From contig CAZEDW010000017.1 of NCBI GenBank assembly GCA_964510955.1, positions 1-64,000 on the forward strand: a stretch of DNA of 64,000 nucleotides, in the 5' to 3' direction. Of the stretch, positions 34,879 to 44,700 are shown one piece after another. The DNA is from JAFLCM01 sp964510955. GTDB taxonomy: Bacteria; Planctomycetota; Phycisphaerae; Phycisphaerales; UBA1924. The translations under genes and the position numbers were made by a program. A model generated the notes under the pieces. That model worked only from the letters and a program-made list of their open reading frames with translations, ran no database searches and had not been told where the DNA came from. Within the stretch, counting starts at the first letter, position 1. Each line of letters opens with the position of its first letter.

Positions 34879-35699
34879 ACCTCGATGGTCCCGGAGTGCT
34901 CGTCGATCAGCCGCTTCGCCGTCGGCAGGCCCAGGCCGCTCCCGCCCGACTTGGTCGTGAAGTACGGCGTGAACAGCCGGGGCAGCACATCCTCGGGAAT
35001 CCCCGGCCCCGTGTCGATCACGTGCACCTCGGCCATGCCCGCGCCCGCCACATGCTCGCCGCGATTGGGCTCCGCGATCCCGGTGCGCAGGATCAGCTCC
35101 TTGGGTCTCGCCGCCGCGGCCCCGGACGCCGGCACCCCCCGGTCCTCCATCGCCTGCGTCGCGTTGATCATCAGGTTGAGCAGGGCCTGCTTGAAGTGCG
35201 GCGGATCGATCATCGCCGTCAACGGGCGCGGCGAGGCCGCGAGCTCGGTGCGCAGCCGCACGCCGTGGTGCGCCGCCTGCGGCATGTAAAAATCCGCCAG
35301 CTCCTCGACCACCAGGTTCAGGTCCACAGGCTTGGGCTCGACGCGTACGCCCCCGGCGAACTTCAGGAAGTCCTGCAGGATGTCGCGCAGGCGGTCCACT
35401 TCGCGCCGCAGTGCCTCGATGCGCTTCTGAAGCCGTCCCTTCTCGCGCTCCTCGATCTCCAACTCCCCCACCGCTTCGCCCAGGAGCTGGGCGTTGAGTC
35501 CAATGGTCGAGAGCGGGTTCTTGATCTCGTGGGCCAGCCCGCCGGTCATGGCCCCAATCTCAGCCATCCGCTGCGCATCGCGCGCCTTGCGCTCGGCGAG
35601 GCGGGCCCGGACACTCTGCCGGCGCAGCATCGCCCGCACGGCGGGGTAACCGACCGCCAGGGCGAGCGCGACGCCGAGCAGGACGCCGAGGGCGAGCAT
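34821..35699 (-). CDS. Membrane-anchored sensor histidine kinase
   Basis: A 292-residue kinase from ATG 35699; an in-frame start at 35759 adds 20 Arg/Ala-rich residues. One N-terminal helix (LALGVLLGVALALAVGYP) leads straight to a coiled-coil and the H-box GLAHEIKNPLSTIG (phosphoacceptor His ~57). The ATPase domain has NLMINATQAM (N-box), DTGPGIPEDV (G1), FTPYFTTKSGGSGLGL (F/G2). There is no extracellular sensor, so it may sense the membrane or a partner. No response regulator gene is adjacent. It overlaps mutY by 58 bases, tail to tail. Confidence 0.92.
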   Translation of the reverse strand: MLALGVLLGVALALAVGYPAVRAMLRRQSVRARLAERKARDAQRMAEIGAMTGGLAHEIKNPLSTIGLNAQLLGEAVGELEIEEREKGRLQKRIEALRREVDRLRDILQDFLKFAGGVRVEPKPVDLNLVVEELADFYMPQAAHHGVRLRTELAASPRPLTAMIDPPHFKQALLNLMINATQAMEDRGVPASGAAAARPKELILRTGIAEPNRGEHVAGAGMAEVHVIDTGPGIPEDVLPRLFTPYFTTKSGGSGLGLPTAKRLIDEHSGTIEVHSKVGAGTDFVIRVPRAV

Positions 35700-35799
35700 T
35701 GATTCAAGGGTAGCGGCGGCGCTGGCACGCCGGGGCCCGCGACGGCGCGCCGCACCCACTCACGTCCGTCCCGGCAGCATTATCCGGCCCCGCCTCTTC

Positions 35800-36828
35800 C
35801 TACCGGCGGCGCCCCCAACCCAGCACGATGGTCCACGCGACCAGCGTGCCAACGCCCGGCCCAGGGCTGAACGCGATGGCCGTAAACCGAACGGGCGCTG
35901 CCTCGTTCGTCTCCATATCAAACGGCTCAAAGAACATCGGTGCCACCGCGCCGCGCGGCCAATCGGCGTACAGGGGGTAGCACCTGGTGAAGGGGTTTCC
36001 GGGTTCGTTCAACGCCAGCCCACCGAAATAGCCCTCGGGATTGTACCACGGGTACCAGATACTCGTGAACAAGACCGCGTCAAATCCCGCAAGAGTCGCG
36101 CCGGCGAACGGGATCGGCAGCGCATCGCCGCCAACACTGGGCCAGTACAAAGCGGGTCCCTCCGACTCCACCGCGCCCGTGGCCGGGTTGATGTGAACCA
36201 CAGTGCCGTCGGTCAGGTCCAATCCCACCCACGCGGGCCCGGGGTTTGGGGGCCCCCACGGGCCGGGATCGAAGTGGGCCAAGGCGCCGACCGAGGAAAC
36301 GACACGGTTGAGCGCCGGACGCACCGACCATGTTCGCGCCAGCCGGTCAAACACCAGGTTCTGACCCGACGACGAGGTTACCACCAACTGCCCGCCGCCA
36401 GCGTCGAACCCGAAGCTCTCTCCGACCAGAGGGACAGGGGCTGGGGACCCCATCTGGACCCACTGAGTACCGAGGGCCGGGTCCCACTCTTCGTGAAAGA
36501 TCCGTCCGCCCGCCGTCAGGACATGAAGCCCGCCAGACTCATACGGGTAGTCGGGAGCGCCACCCACGACGCCCACGGCCACATCAAGCCCCACGATGCG
36601 CTCACCTTGCGGCAGCGCCGGCCACCATTGGGACGTACGAAAAAGCGCGTCACCCTCCGACCTGATGAACAACCGGTTGTCTTCCGAGACCGCGTACATT
36701 GTTCCATACGGGTTGGGGGGCGTCCACTCGTCGCCTCGAGCGCCACTCAGCGGTGAGCCGGCGCACACGCACGCCGTCACTCCCGACCACACCGCCACCC
36801 TCGTTCCGATGTTGGAGATGCTGAACAT
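35800..36828 (-). CDS. Exported DUF4394-like protein with sorting-type C-terminus
   Basis: A 342-residue protein from ATG 36828, chosen because AGAAGGGAA lies upstream and a signal-like segment follows; a start at 36882 is also in frame. Repeated blocks match the DUF4394 beta-propeller-like pattern: MYAVSEDNRLFI, GERIVGLDVAVGVVG, LVGESFGFDAGGGQLVV and SGQNLVFDR. It ends in PGPGVGTLVAWTIVLGWGRRR-type sequence (Pro/Gly motif, hydrophobic helix, triple Arg), like the proteins at 9738 and 40498. Likely surface-exposed; function unknown. Confidence 0.8.
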   Translation of the reverse strand: MFSISNIGTRVAVWSGVTACVCAGSPLSGARGDEWTPPNPYGTMYAVSEDNRLFIRSEGDALFRTSQWWPALPQGERIVGLDVAVGVVGGAPDYPYESGGLHVLTAGGRIFHEEWDPALGTQWVQMGSPAPVPLVGESFGFDAGGGQLVVTSSSGQNLVFDRLARTWSVRPALNRVVSSVGALAHFDPGPWGPPNPGPAWVGLDLTDGTVVHINPATGAVESEGPALYWPSVGGDALPIPFAGATLAGFDAVLFTSIWYPWYNPEGYFGGLALNEPGNPFTRCYPLYADWPRGAVAPMFFEPFDMETNEAAPVRFTAIAFSPGPGVGTLVAWTIVLGWGRRR

Positions 36829-37123
36829 GGCAGTTTCCCTTCTGAGCGGGACCCGCACGCCCGAACTCCCGGGCTTGCGCAAGCCCTCGTCAAAGCGAGC
36901 CTATGCGCGACAACAGCGAGTCAAGCCCCGCGGCGCCTCGATCCCGCGAAATCAAGCACTTCACCCCGCGCGCTCGCTAACGCCGGGTGGCAGTGCATGG
37001 AATCGCTCGAACGATTGCCTGAGCGTTCGCGCTCACTGAGTACCCCGTCGGTGCCCGGCAGGTCGTGAGTTCTTGGTTGAAGGCCTTCCAGGGACCAGCA
37101 GGTCTAACAGATCGCTGCCACTT

Positions 37124-38419
37124 TCAGTGCCCCATCGGGAACCGCTCGCACAGCGCCCGCACGTCCGCGCGCACGCTCTCGGTCGCCTTCGCCTCGCCCT
37201 TGGCGATCAGCACGCGGTCGATGAAGCCCGCGATCGCCGCCATCTCGGGCTCTTTCAGGCCGCGCGTGGTCGTGGCGGGCGTGCCCAGCCGCACGCCGCT
37301 GGTCACCTTGGGCGGCAGCGGGTCGAGCGGGATGCCGTTCTTGTTGCAGATGATCCCCGCCGCCTCCAGCCACTTCTCGGCGTCTGCGCCGGTGAGCGAT
37401 TGGTCGCGGGCCCGCAGGTCTACCAGCATCAGGTGATTGTCGGTCCCGCCGGAGGTAATGCGGTAGCCCTTGGCCTGCAGCGCCTTCGCCAGCGCCTGGG
37501 CGTTCTTCACCACCTGCTGCTGGTAGGTCTTGAACTCGGGCTTGAGGGCTTCGCCAAACGCGACGGCCTTGGCGAGGATCACGTGCATCAGCGGCCCGCC
37601 CTGCATGCCGGGGAACACGGCCCGGTCGATCTTCTTGGCGATGTCTTCGTCGCCGGTCATGATGAGACCGCCGCGCGGCCCGCGGAGCGTCTTGTGCGTT
37701 GTCGTCGTCACCACGTGCGCGTGCGGGAACGGCGACGGGTGCACCCCCGCCGCCACCAGCCCCGCGATGTGGGCGATGTCGGCCATCAGCAGCGCCCCGC
37801 ACTCATCGGCGATCCCCCGGAATCGCGCAAAATCGATGACTCTGGGATACGCGGAATAGCCGCACATGATGAGCTTGGGCTTGTGCTCCAGGCACACTTT
37901 GCGGGCCGCGTCGTAGTCGATCCGCTCAAACTCGGGGTGCGCGGCGTCGTAGTGCAGCGGGTAGTGGACCGGGTTGAACCACTTGCCGCTCATGTTCACC
38001 TTCAGCCCATGCGAGAGGTGCCCGCCGTCGGCCAGCACCAGCGAGGCGAACGTGTCTCCGGGGTTGAGAAGGGCCAGGAACACCGAGGCGTTGGCCTGCG
38101 CCCCCGAGTGCGGCTGCACGTTCACGAACCGGCAATGCGGCCCGAACATCTGCTTGGCCCGCTCGCGGGCCAGGTTCTCCACCTGGTCATGGAACTCGCA
38201 CCCACCGTAGTACCGCGCCCCCGGGTACCCCTCGGCGTACTTGTTGGTCAGGCACGTCCCCATCGCGTGCATGACGGCGGTGGAAACGTGGTTCTCCGAC
38301 GCGATCAGTTCGAGCGTCGAGGCCTGGCGCGCCTCCTCCCGCTCGAGCATCCGCGCGGCGTCGGGGTCGGCCTTCTTCAGGAGGGCGAGGGTGGATTGGG
38401 CGATGGGGTCGGAGGGCAT
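37124..38419 (-). CDS. glyA: Serine hydroxymethyltransferase
   Basis: A 431-residue PLP enzyme interconverting serine and glycine with tetrahydrofolate. Family motifs are HSGAQANASVFLALL near residue 105, LIMCGYSAYPRVIDF, ADIAHIAGLVAAGVHPSPF, and the PLP-lysine segment TTTTHKTLRGPRGG. Length is as usual. The ATG at 38419 has only pyrimidines upstream (no Shine-Dalgarno) and a TATCCT box 6 bases before it, so it may be translated from a leaderless mRNA. The region 36829-37123 downstream (about 295 bases) holds no gene. Confidence 0.97.
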   Translation of the reverse strand: MPSDPIAQSTLALLKKADPDAARMLEREEARQASTLELIASENHVSTAVMHAMGTCLTNKYAEGYPGARYYGGCEFHDQVENLARERAKQMFGPHCRFVNVQPHSGAQANASVFLALLNPGDTFASLVLADGGHLSHGLKVNMSGKWFNPVHYPLHYDAAHPEFERIDYDAARKVCLEHKPKLIMCGYSAYPRVIDFARFRGIADECGALLMADIAHIAGLVAAGVHPSPFPHAHVVTTTTHKTLRGPRGGLIMTGDEDIAKKIDRAVFPGMQGGPLMHVILAKAVAFGEALKPEFKTYQQQVVKNAQALAKALQAKGYRITSGGTDNHLMLVDLRARDQSLTGADAEKWLEAAGIICNKNGIPLDPLPPKVTSGVRLGTPATTTRGLKEPEMAAIAGFIDRVLIAKGEAKATESVRADVRALCERFPMGH

Positions 38420-38425
38420 GGGGGA

Positions 38426-38431
38426 AGGATA
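38426..38431 (-). promoter_or_regulatory. -10-like box for a leaderless glyA transcript
   Basis: On the minus strand TATCCT ends 6 bases before the glyA ATG, with CTTCCCCC between. A TTGACT lies further upstream (38477-38472) but the spacing is too long for this box. Evidence is the position alone. Confidence 0.35.
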
Positions 38432-38497
38432 TCGGCGAGGTTCCAGCGGTGACTTTGGACGCAGAGTTCACAGTCAACCACGGTCGCAAGGGTTCGC

Positions 38498-39418
38498 CTA
38501 GTAATGGCCCGATACCGCCTTAGCAATGACGACCACGACAAGTCCAAGACCAGGCAGGACCACAAACCAAGCCCAGTTCAACACGCTCGGCTCGCCGAGG
38601 AAATACTCGTCGATCGCCATGGGCAACCATGCCACGATCCAGATGAGGAACCAGACGCCTGCCGCAAGTGCGAGCAGGGCGCCCAGCAGGGATCCCGCGG
38701 CATCGAGAATACTTGGTGGACCGACAAGAAACACGGCGCACGTCCCCGCGATCAAGACAATCGTCACACCATTCATGAGCCCGACAAGCGCGTACACATT
38801 GACCCGCCATACATGACTCAGTTGAACTGGTGCGCGTGCCCTTCCGAAACCCAGAAGGGCGAACACCATCGAGTTGGTCAAGGGAAAGACCATGACCACA
38901 GCGCAGCACACCGCGACGCCGCCGACGTCTTCGCCGACTTCTCTCCAGGCATTGGCCGCAGACCACTGAGCCGTTGATGACGGCGAGGACGATTGCGTTG
39001 CCACACTCGCGGATCCGAAGCGACGGGCCACCGCCAGAGTCGTGGCCACAACGGCCAGAATGACCATTGCGACTCCGACAAGCGCGAGCAGCCTTCTCGG
39101 ACGGATCGGGTCGAACCTGCTGAGCCCCCCGAACAGAGTCAACGGCGTGAGGGCACGCAAGCTCGTCCGCAGATAGGCCGCCACGAGCCCGCTCTCCGCG
39201 TGCTCGAACGACCAGTGTGACACACGCGGATCGCCGCGGAACACCCCACGCGACAGCAGATTCGACCAGGTGACACCCGCCCCGCACTCGCTGCACACCC
39301 CCTCCAGCGGGCACGAATCCGTCCAACTCGAAACAACCCCAGACAGGTCATACCCGCACCGCGGGCACGGAACCGTCATTATCCGCCGGGGAGGCTCGAC
39401 CGTCGCCGCTTGCTCCAT
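38498..39418 (-). CDS. Zinc-ribbon membrane protein, tandem copy 1
   Basis: A 306-residue protein. Residues ~18-45 form a zinc ribbon with two C-x2-C knuckles (CPRCGYDLSG, then VCSECGAG) and an extra Cys between them. Four to five hydrophobic helices follow (e.g. LLALVGVAMVILAVVATTLA, YALVGLMNGVTIVLIAGTCA, NWAWFVVLPGLGLVVVVIA). It is paralogous to the next upstream gene at 39473-40396. The domain layout resembles Yip1/RDD-like small membrane proteins of planctomycetes, but I cannot assign a function. It is the downstream gene of the pair, 55 bases after copy 2. Confidence 0.75.
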   Translation of the reverse strand: MEQAATVEPPRRIMTVPCPRCGYDLSGVVSSWTDSCPLEGVCSECGAGVTWSNLLSRGVFRGDPRVSHWSFEHAESGLVAAYLRTSLRALTPLTLFGGLSRFDPIRPRRLLALVGVAMVILAVVATTLAVARRFGSASVATQSSSPSSTAQWSAANAWREVGEDVGGVAVCCAVVMVFPLTNSMVFALLGFGRARAPVQLSHVWRVNVYALVGLMNGVTIVLIAGTCAVFLVGPPSILDAAGSLLGALLALAAGVWFLIWIVAWLPMAIDEYFLGEPSVLNWAWFVVLPGLGLVVVVIAKAVSGHY

Positions 39419-39472
39419 CGCGGGAGCATCCTACCGATCACTTGGGCCCCGAGGAAGCAAACTACCGGTCAC

Positions 39473-40396
39473 TCACGCAAACGAATGAGCCAAATACGTG
39501 CACAGCGTGACGAGCCCTGCAGCAACCGCGAGGAACACCACGAACCACGCCCAGTTCAGCGTGGAGCTGACGCCTCGAAAGTACTGCTCGATCGCGATAC
39601 CCCACCATGTCGCGAGCCATGCGAAGAACCATACACCGCCGCACCACGCCCAGATCAAGACGAGGAGCAGATTCACCAACGCTGGGATCGGCAGTGCCGT
39701 GTTGATCAACCTCCAGACGCCGGCCGTGCCCATACAAGCGGTCGCACCATTAAGCAGCCCCGCGAACGCGTACGCGTTTACCCGCCAAACGTGGCTCATC
39801 CGCACTGGCACTGGGGACGTCCCAACTCTCAGATACGCGAACAGAAGCGAGTTGGAGACGTGAATCAACATCAGAACGGCGCACGCAGCTGAAATCTGCC
39901 ACAGGAGTTGTATCGCCTCCAACAACGTTGTCGGGGAACCCACGGGCTGCGAGCCTGGCGCCGTGCCGGTGTGTGTTATGTGGAACGGGTGAGCAAGGTC
40001 GCTAAGCATCGCGAACGCCACCGTCACAGCCGCCCATATGGCGCCACAGAACCCCACGAAACGAATCAAGCGGCCCGGGCAAACAGGGTCAAACCGGCTC
40101 AGCCCGCCAAAGAGCGCTCCCGGCGCGAGCGTCCGCAGGCTGGTTGCCAAGAACGCACGGAAAAGACCTGTATCCATGTGCTCGATGGACCATCTGGTAA
40201 TCCGTGGGTCGCCGTGGAATTGCCTTCCGCCCAACAAACTTGACCACTTGAAGCCGCTCCCGCACTCGCTGCACACCCCCTCCAGCGGGCACGATTCCGT
40301 CCAACTCGTCACAACTCCCGACAAGTCATAACCACATCGCGGACAAGGTACCGCGGTGCGCCCATTCGACACGTTGCGCTGTCTAGAAGAATTCAC
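39473..40396 (-). CDS. Zinc-ribbon membrane protein, tandem copy 2
   Basis: A 307-residue paralogue from GTG 40396; the longer upstream frame is antisense to the next gene. The N-terminal ribbon (CPRCGYDLSGV ... VCSECGSGF) is almost identical to copy 1, and the motifs FGGLSRFDP, SHVWRVNAYA and NWAWFVV are shared, while the helices between have diverged. About 50 bases encoding the ribbon (around 40258-40309) match 39281-39330 with a single visible change. Membrane location is clear, function is not. Confidence 0.75.
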   Translation of the reverse strand: MNSSRQRNVSNGRTAVPCPRCGYDLSGVVTSWTESCPLEGVCSECGSGFKWSSLLGGRQFHGDPRITRWSIEHMDTGLFRAFLATSLRTLAPGALFGGLSRFDPVCPGRLIRFVGFCGAIWAAVTVAFAMLSDLAHPFHITHTGTAPGSQPVGSPTTLLEAIQLLWQISAACAVLMLIHVSNSLLFAYLRVGTSPVPVRMSHVWRVNAYAFAGLLNGATACMGTAGVWRLINTALPIPALVNLLLVLIWAWCGGVWFFAWLATWWGIAIEQYFRGVSSTLNWAWFVVFLAVAAGLVTLCTYLAHSFA

Positions 40397-40497
40397 GCGC
40401 GGGATCGTATGAGCGTTTCTCCCAGCGAGGGGAACCCATCCGCCGCCTGTGCATCCAAGTCCCGCCGCGCCCGCGCGCCGGCAAGGGAGGAAACACG

Positions 40498-41634
40498 ATG
40501 CGTCACAACCCCGCTTCGCTCGGCGGCGCCGTCCTGCTGCCTGTTCTCGCCTCGACCGCCGCCGGCGCCGCGCCGCCGCCCGTGTGGTTCTCGGGCATGG
40601 GCCATCTCGCCGGCGGCCACAGCAGCCTGGCCTATGGGCTCTCCGCCGACGGCACCACCGCCGTGGGGCAGGCCGATGTCGCAGGCGTCCAGCTTCCGGT
40701 CCGATGGTCGCTGGCGGACGGCGTGCGGTCGCTCGGCACGCTCCCCGGCAGCAGCTTCTCAATCGCCCGCAAGGCCAGCGCCGACGGCTCGGTCATCGTG
40801 GGCCAAAGCAACGGGCGGGCCTTCCGCTGGACCAGTGACGCAGCCGGCGGCACGATCACGGACCTTGTCGCCTCCGCCGGCGGTGACACGTCCACTTTCT
40901 CCAGCGCCTGGGGCGTCAGCGCCGACGGCGGCACCGTGGTCGGAACGGCCAGCTTCACCTCGGGTTTCAACGCCTTCCGCTGGACGCAGGACACCGGCCT
41001 GACCAACCTCGGCTTCTTCGACGGGTCGAGCCTCTCGGCGGACGGGCGATACTTCACCGCCACCGGCAGCGGGGCCAACGGGGCCATCCTCGCCTATCGC
41101 TCCGACGGCACGACGACCAACCAGATCCTTCACCTCCCCAGCCTCGCCGACATCACCCAGCCCCGCGGCATCTCCGGTGACGGCGGCTTCGTCGTGGGCT
41201 ACAGCTTCATCAACAACGGCACGACGAACACCTACAACCAGGCCTTTATCTGGTCGGCGCTCACCGGGACCGTCGGGCTGCAAGACCTCCCCGGCGGCGG
41301 GCCGGATTCGGACGCCTTCGCCGTCACCGATGACGGTTCCATCGTCGTCGGCTCCAGCTTTGGCAGCGCCGGAACGACCGCGACCATCTGGCGCAACGGC
41401 GTGCCGCAGGCCATGAACGGCTATCTCGCCGGGCACGGAGTATCGGGCCTGGCCGGCTGGTTCCTTACGTCCGCCACCGCGGTGACTCCCGACGGACTCA
41501 CGTTCGCGGGCATGGGCGTGAGCCCCGCTGGCCTGCAGGAAGGCTGGGTGGCCCACATCCCGGCGCCGGGGGCCGGCGCGGCGTTGATCGCCGCGGCGCT
41601 GATCACGCCCCGGCGCCGCCACTGGCACACCTGA
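40498..41634 (+). CDS. Exported HAF-repeat protein with sorting-type C-terminus
   Basis: A 378-residue protein. ATG 40498 has GGGAGG 7 bases upstream. A signal peptide (GGAVLLPVLASTAAGA) precedes repeats of the form G-x-S-A-D-G-x-x-V-V-G (LSADGTTAVGQ, VSADGGTVVG, ISGDGGFVVGYS, VTDDGSIVVGSS), the HAF extracellular repeat, predicted to make a beta-propeller. It ends in PAPGAGAALIAAALITPRRRH, again a Pro/Gly motif, hydrophobic helix and Arg cluster. Cell-surface location is inferred; function unknown. Confidence 0.82.
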   Translation: MRHNPASLGGAVLLPVLASTAAGAAPPPVWFSGMGHLAGGHSSLAYGLSADGTTAVGQADVAGVQLPVRWSLADGVRSLGTLPGSSFSIARKASADGSVIVGQSNGRAFRWTSDAAGGTITDLVASAGGDTSTFSSAWGVSADGGTVVGTASFTSGFNAFRWTQDTGLTNLGFFDGSSLSADGRYFTATGSGANGAILAYRSDGTTTNQILHLPSLADITQPRGISGDGGFVVGYSFINNGTTNTYNQAFIWSALTGTVGLQDLPGGGPDSDAFAVTDDGSIVVGSSFGSAGTTATIWRNGVPQAMNGYLAGHGVSGLAGWFLTSATAVTPDGLTFAGMGVSPAGLQEGWVAHIPAPGAGAALIAAALITPRRRHWHT

Positions 41635-41696
41635 GGCCGACCGATCGTAGAGTCTGTCCAACGAGTGGCGCGGCGCGCACGTCGTCTCTTGCACCA

Positions 41697-41727
41697 GCCC
41701 TCGCACGCCTACGGGCGTGCCGAGGGC
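41697..41727. terminator. Hairpin between convergent genes
   Basis: GCCCTCGCACGCC (41697-41709) pairs with GGCGTG-C-CGAGGGC (41714-41727), 13 pairs with one bulged C and a TACG tetraloop. It includes the stop codon of the GspK-like gene and lies 62 bases after the HAF gene. No T-run is present on either strand. Confidence 0.5.
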
Positions 41728-44700
41728 AGCTCGACCAGCACCAGAACCTTGGGCCGATCCAGCGGCGACTTGACGCTCGAACGGTCCAGCAGCGCCAGCC
41801 AGCGCGTGTCGACGGTGGGCACGAACTTGCCCGAGTCCATCGCCGCCTGCGCCTCGGCGAGGCTCGGCGAAGCGCCCGCCGGCGCCACCTGGATCGACTG
41901 GATCACGTCCGGGTCGTACCCGCGAAGCTCGAACCACGCGAGGTAAACGTCGCTGCGGGTCTCGGCGATGTTGGCCATGGCGCGCACGAGCGCGAGACGC
42001 TCCTCGGGGCCGTCCTTGGGGCGAGAGCCGGCGGCGAACTGCGCGGCGTCATTCCCAAACCGGCCCAGGGGCAAGCCCACCAGCGGCTGGGCGTCCGCCG
42101 CCGGCAACACGAAGCCGGCGCTGACCACCGAGCCAAAGGCGTTGGGCGCGACGAGAGGAGCCGCCAGCTTGCCGGAGTCTGTCGGCGTGTTGTCATAGCC
42201 CTCCCACTGCGCCAGCAGGCCAAGCTCGCTTGTCGTCACGAGACCCGATTGAGGCGCCTCGGCGGGCTGGGATCGCAGGCCCGGGATGCCCGTCGCCGCC
42301 ACGCGGTTCCACTGCACCGCGACGCCGGTATCAAGATTGAGCTCTCGGTACGGCAGCAGCCAGTTGGCCAAGAGCGGGTACACCTGCGTGCCGTTGGGCG
42401 CGGGCAAGACAGGCGTGGTCGAAGAGCCGGCGTCATCAACGGCGTTGGCGATGCCCGTGAGCGGCCACAGGAACGGCAGCGACGACAGCACGCGCTTCGG
42501 AGCGGTGTTGATGTTGACGCGCCCGCTCGCGAGGTCGGTCCGCAGACGCAGCGCATCGAACGCCATCGGCACACGCAGCGCGAACGGGATCGTCAGGTCC
42601 TGCGGCAGCGCCACGTTGTTGCCAACGTTGGAGACCTGCTGCGACAGCGTGAACCGCGTGGGGTCGAGCACGCCGAGGTAGGGGTTGGTTTCGCCCGTGG
42701 GGTTGAGGGTGACTTGCTGCTGATCGCGGAAGAGTTCCCAGTCCGACCCGAGCTGCTCGGACGCGGTGACCCAGGTGCCCTTGGGGTTGTTCTCGTTGCC
42801 CTTGGCGAACTTGATGAACGGCTTAGCCGGATCGGTGACGTCATACGAGAGGGTCAGGTCCGCGGCGTCCTCCACCTTGGGGTAGTAGTCGGCGGCGGGA
42901 TCGTTCGGCCGGTTGGGGTGGATGTACAGCGTCGCGACCGTCGGGAGCAGCAGCAGATCAGTGGCGAAGCGCAGGCGCGGCAGCGCCGGGATGTTGGCGC
43001 CGCTCAGCACCGCCGCGGTGGGGTTGAAGAGCTGGAAGTTGAAGACCAGATCGGCGCCGCCGTCGGTCTTCATTGTGCCCTTGGACTTGGCCCCTGGGCG
43101 CAGCCATGTTCCCGCGGTCTCGGTGGCGGGCGCCGCGATGCCCTCATCGGAGTTGATGAAGTCCTGGGCCGTGGGCTCCGGGTCGGGGATGGGAGGAGGA
43201 GGATCAGCCAGCGGCGTCACCGGCCCCGTCCGCCAGAGCTGGCGGAGCTTGTGCGTGCCGGTGGTGCCGTCAGCCGAGTCCTGGCGGTCCAGCACCCGCA
43301 GCTTGTTCTGCGAACGCCTTTCGATCACATAGGGCGAAAACCCTGACGCTCCAGCGACATTGTCCGTCGGCCTGTGCATCGTTGAAGCGACCGCGAGTCG
43401 GAGTCGCCCCACAGGATTCACATTGGTCGCGGGGGTGCCGCCATCGGACACCGTCGGGAAGGGAGGCATCGTGTAGGGAGCTGTCAGAACATCGGGAAAC
43501 GCCGCTGTCGCCACCGCCGGCTGTACCGGGGGCGACAGGCGGTCGACCAGCACATCAAAGTTCGGCCCCGTGATCCCGCCACCCTTTCGGACCAGCAGGA
43601 CAGGCGTCTCGTGGTCCGGCGCAGAAGCGCCGAGCAGCCAATGCACAAAGACCGGCGTGAGGTCGGAGTCCTGCACCGTCCCGCCGTCCTCGCTGGGAAC
43701 CAGGGCGCCGAGGCCCGTCACCCCGGCGATGCTCGGGTCCTTCAGGCGGATCAACGTCGGGACATCCGGGCTTGTGTAGCCGGGGGCCGCGGCGAGCATG
43801 CTCTCGAACTGGCCCACGATGCTGTTGGAAGGCGTCGCGGCGTTGAACCAGTAGTTGACGAACTCCGGGGGCGGCGTCCCGGGGCTCTGCGCCGGGCCCA
43901 GCGCGTACCACGCGACCACCACGCCGCCCGCCGGGATCAGCGGGACGTTGGTGTCAGAGTTTGACAGATCAAAGCTGAGCGTCCGCGTGCCGTGACGCAC
44001 CATCACCTTGTAGTTGGTGAGCAGCACGGGCTGCGGCCACGGGTTGCGCAGCTCGAACGCCATGATCGAGCCGAGCTGATCGTCCGGACTGGTCGGGTCG
44101 ACCGAGGGAGCCGGCTCCCCGCCCCCGACGGCGCTGCGGTCTTCATAGAACGCGAAATAGCTTGCCTGCACCAGGAACGGCTGGCGGTCCAGCCCCACCA
44201 CCGTCAGGTTGCCCGCGCCGTTCTTGGTGAAGCCGAAGAACTCCGGGCGCAGCGGCGAGGCGTCCTGGGCCGGGTCGCCGCCGACGCCGGTCAGCGTCGG
44301 GATGCTCCCTTGGGCCATGCGGGTGCCCAGCTCGCGGACGTTGTTCAGGCGGTAGCCGGGGTACTGCGCGGCGCCGGGGAGCTGCACGGTCGAGGTGTTG
44401 AAGATGCGCAGCACGGTCGGCGATTCGTCGGAATGCACGTCGGCCTGCGGGTTGTTCGGGGTCGTCGTCACCGCGGTGCTCAGGTCGAGCGCGTCGATCA
44501 GGTTGGCCGTCAGGCACGCCGCCTTGAGCACCGCGTAGCTGGCCTTGAGTTCCAGAGGGCCACCGGAGGTGAAGAGCTTGTCGTTGAGCATCTTCGCCGG
44601 GCCGTCCTTGCCGTTGGGCGCGATATTGAACTGGCCGATGGTGCCGCCGTAGTGGTAGCGGTACTGCTTGTCCACGGAGCCGTTGATGACGCCCGACGGC

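Noticed and set aside
38420..38497. Riboswitch or attenuator upstream of glyA
   Set aside because: The space is too short and no glycine-, THF- or SAM-type core could be drawn.
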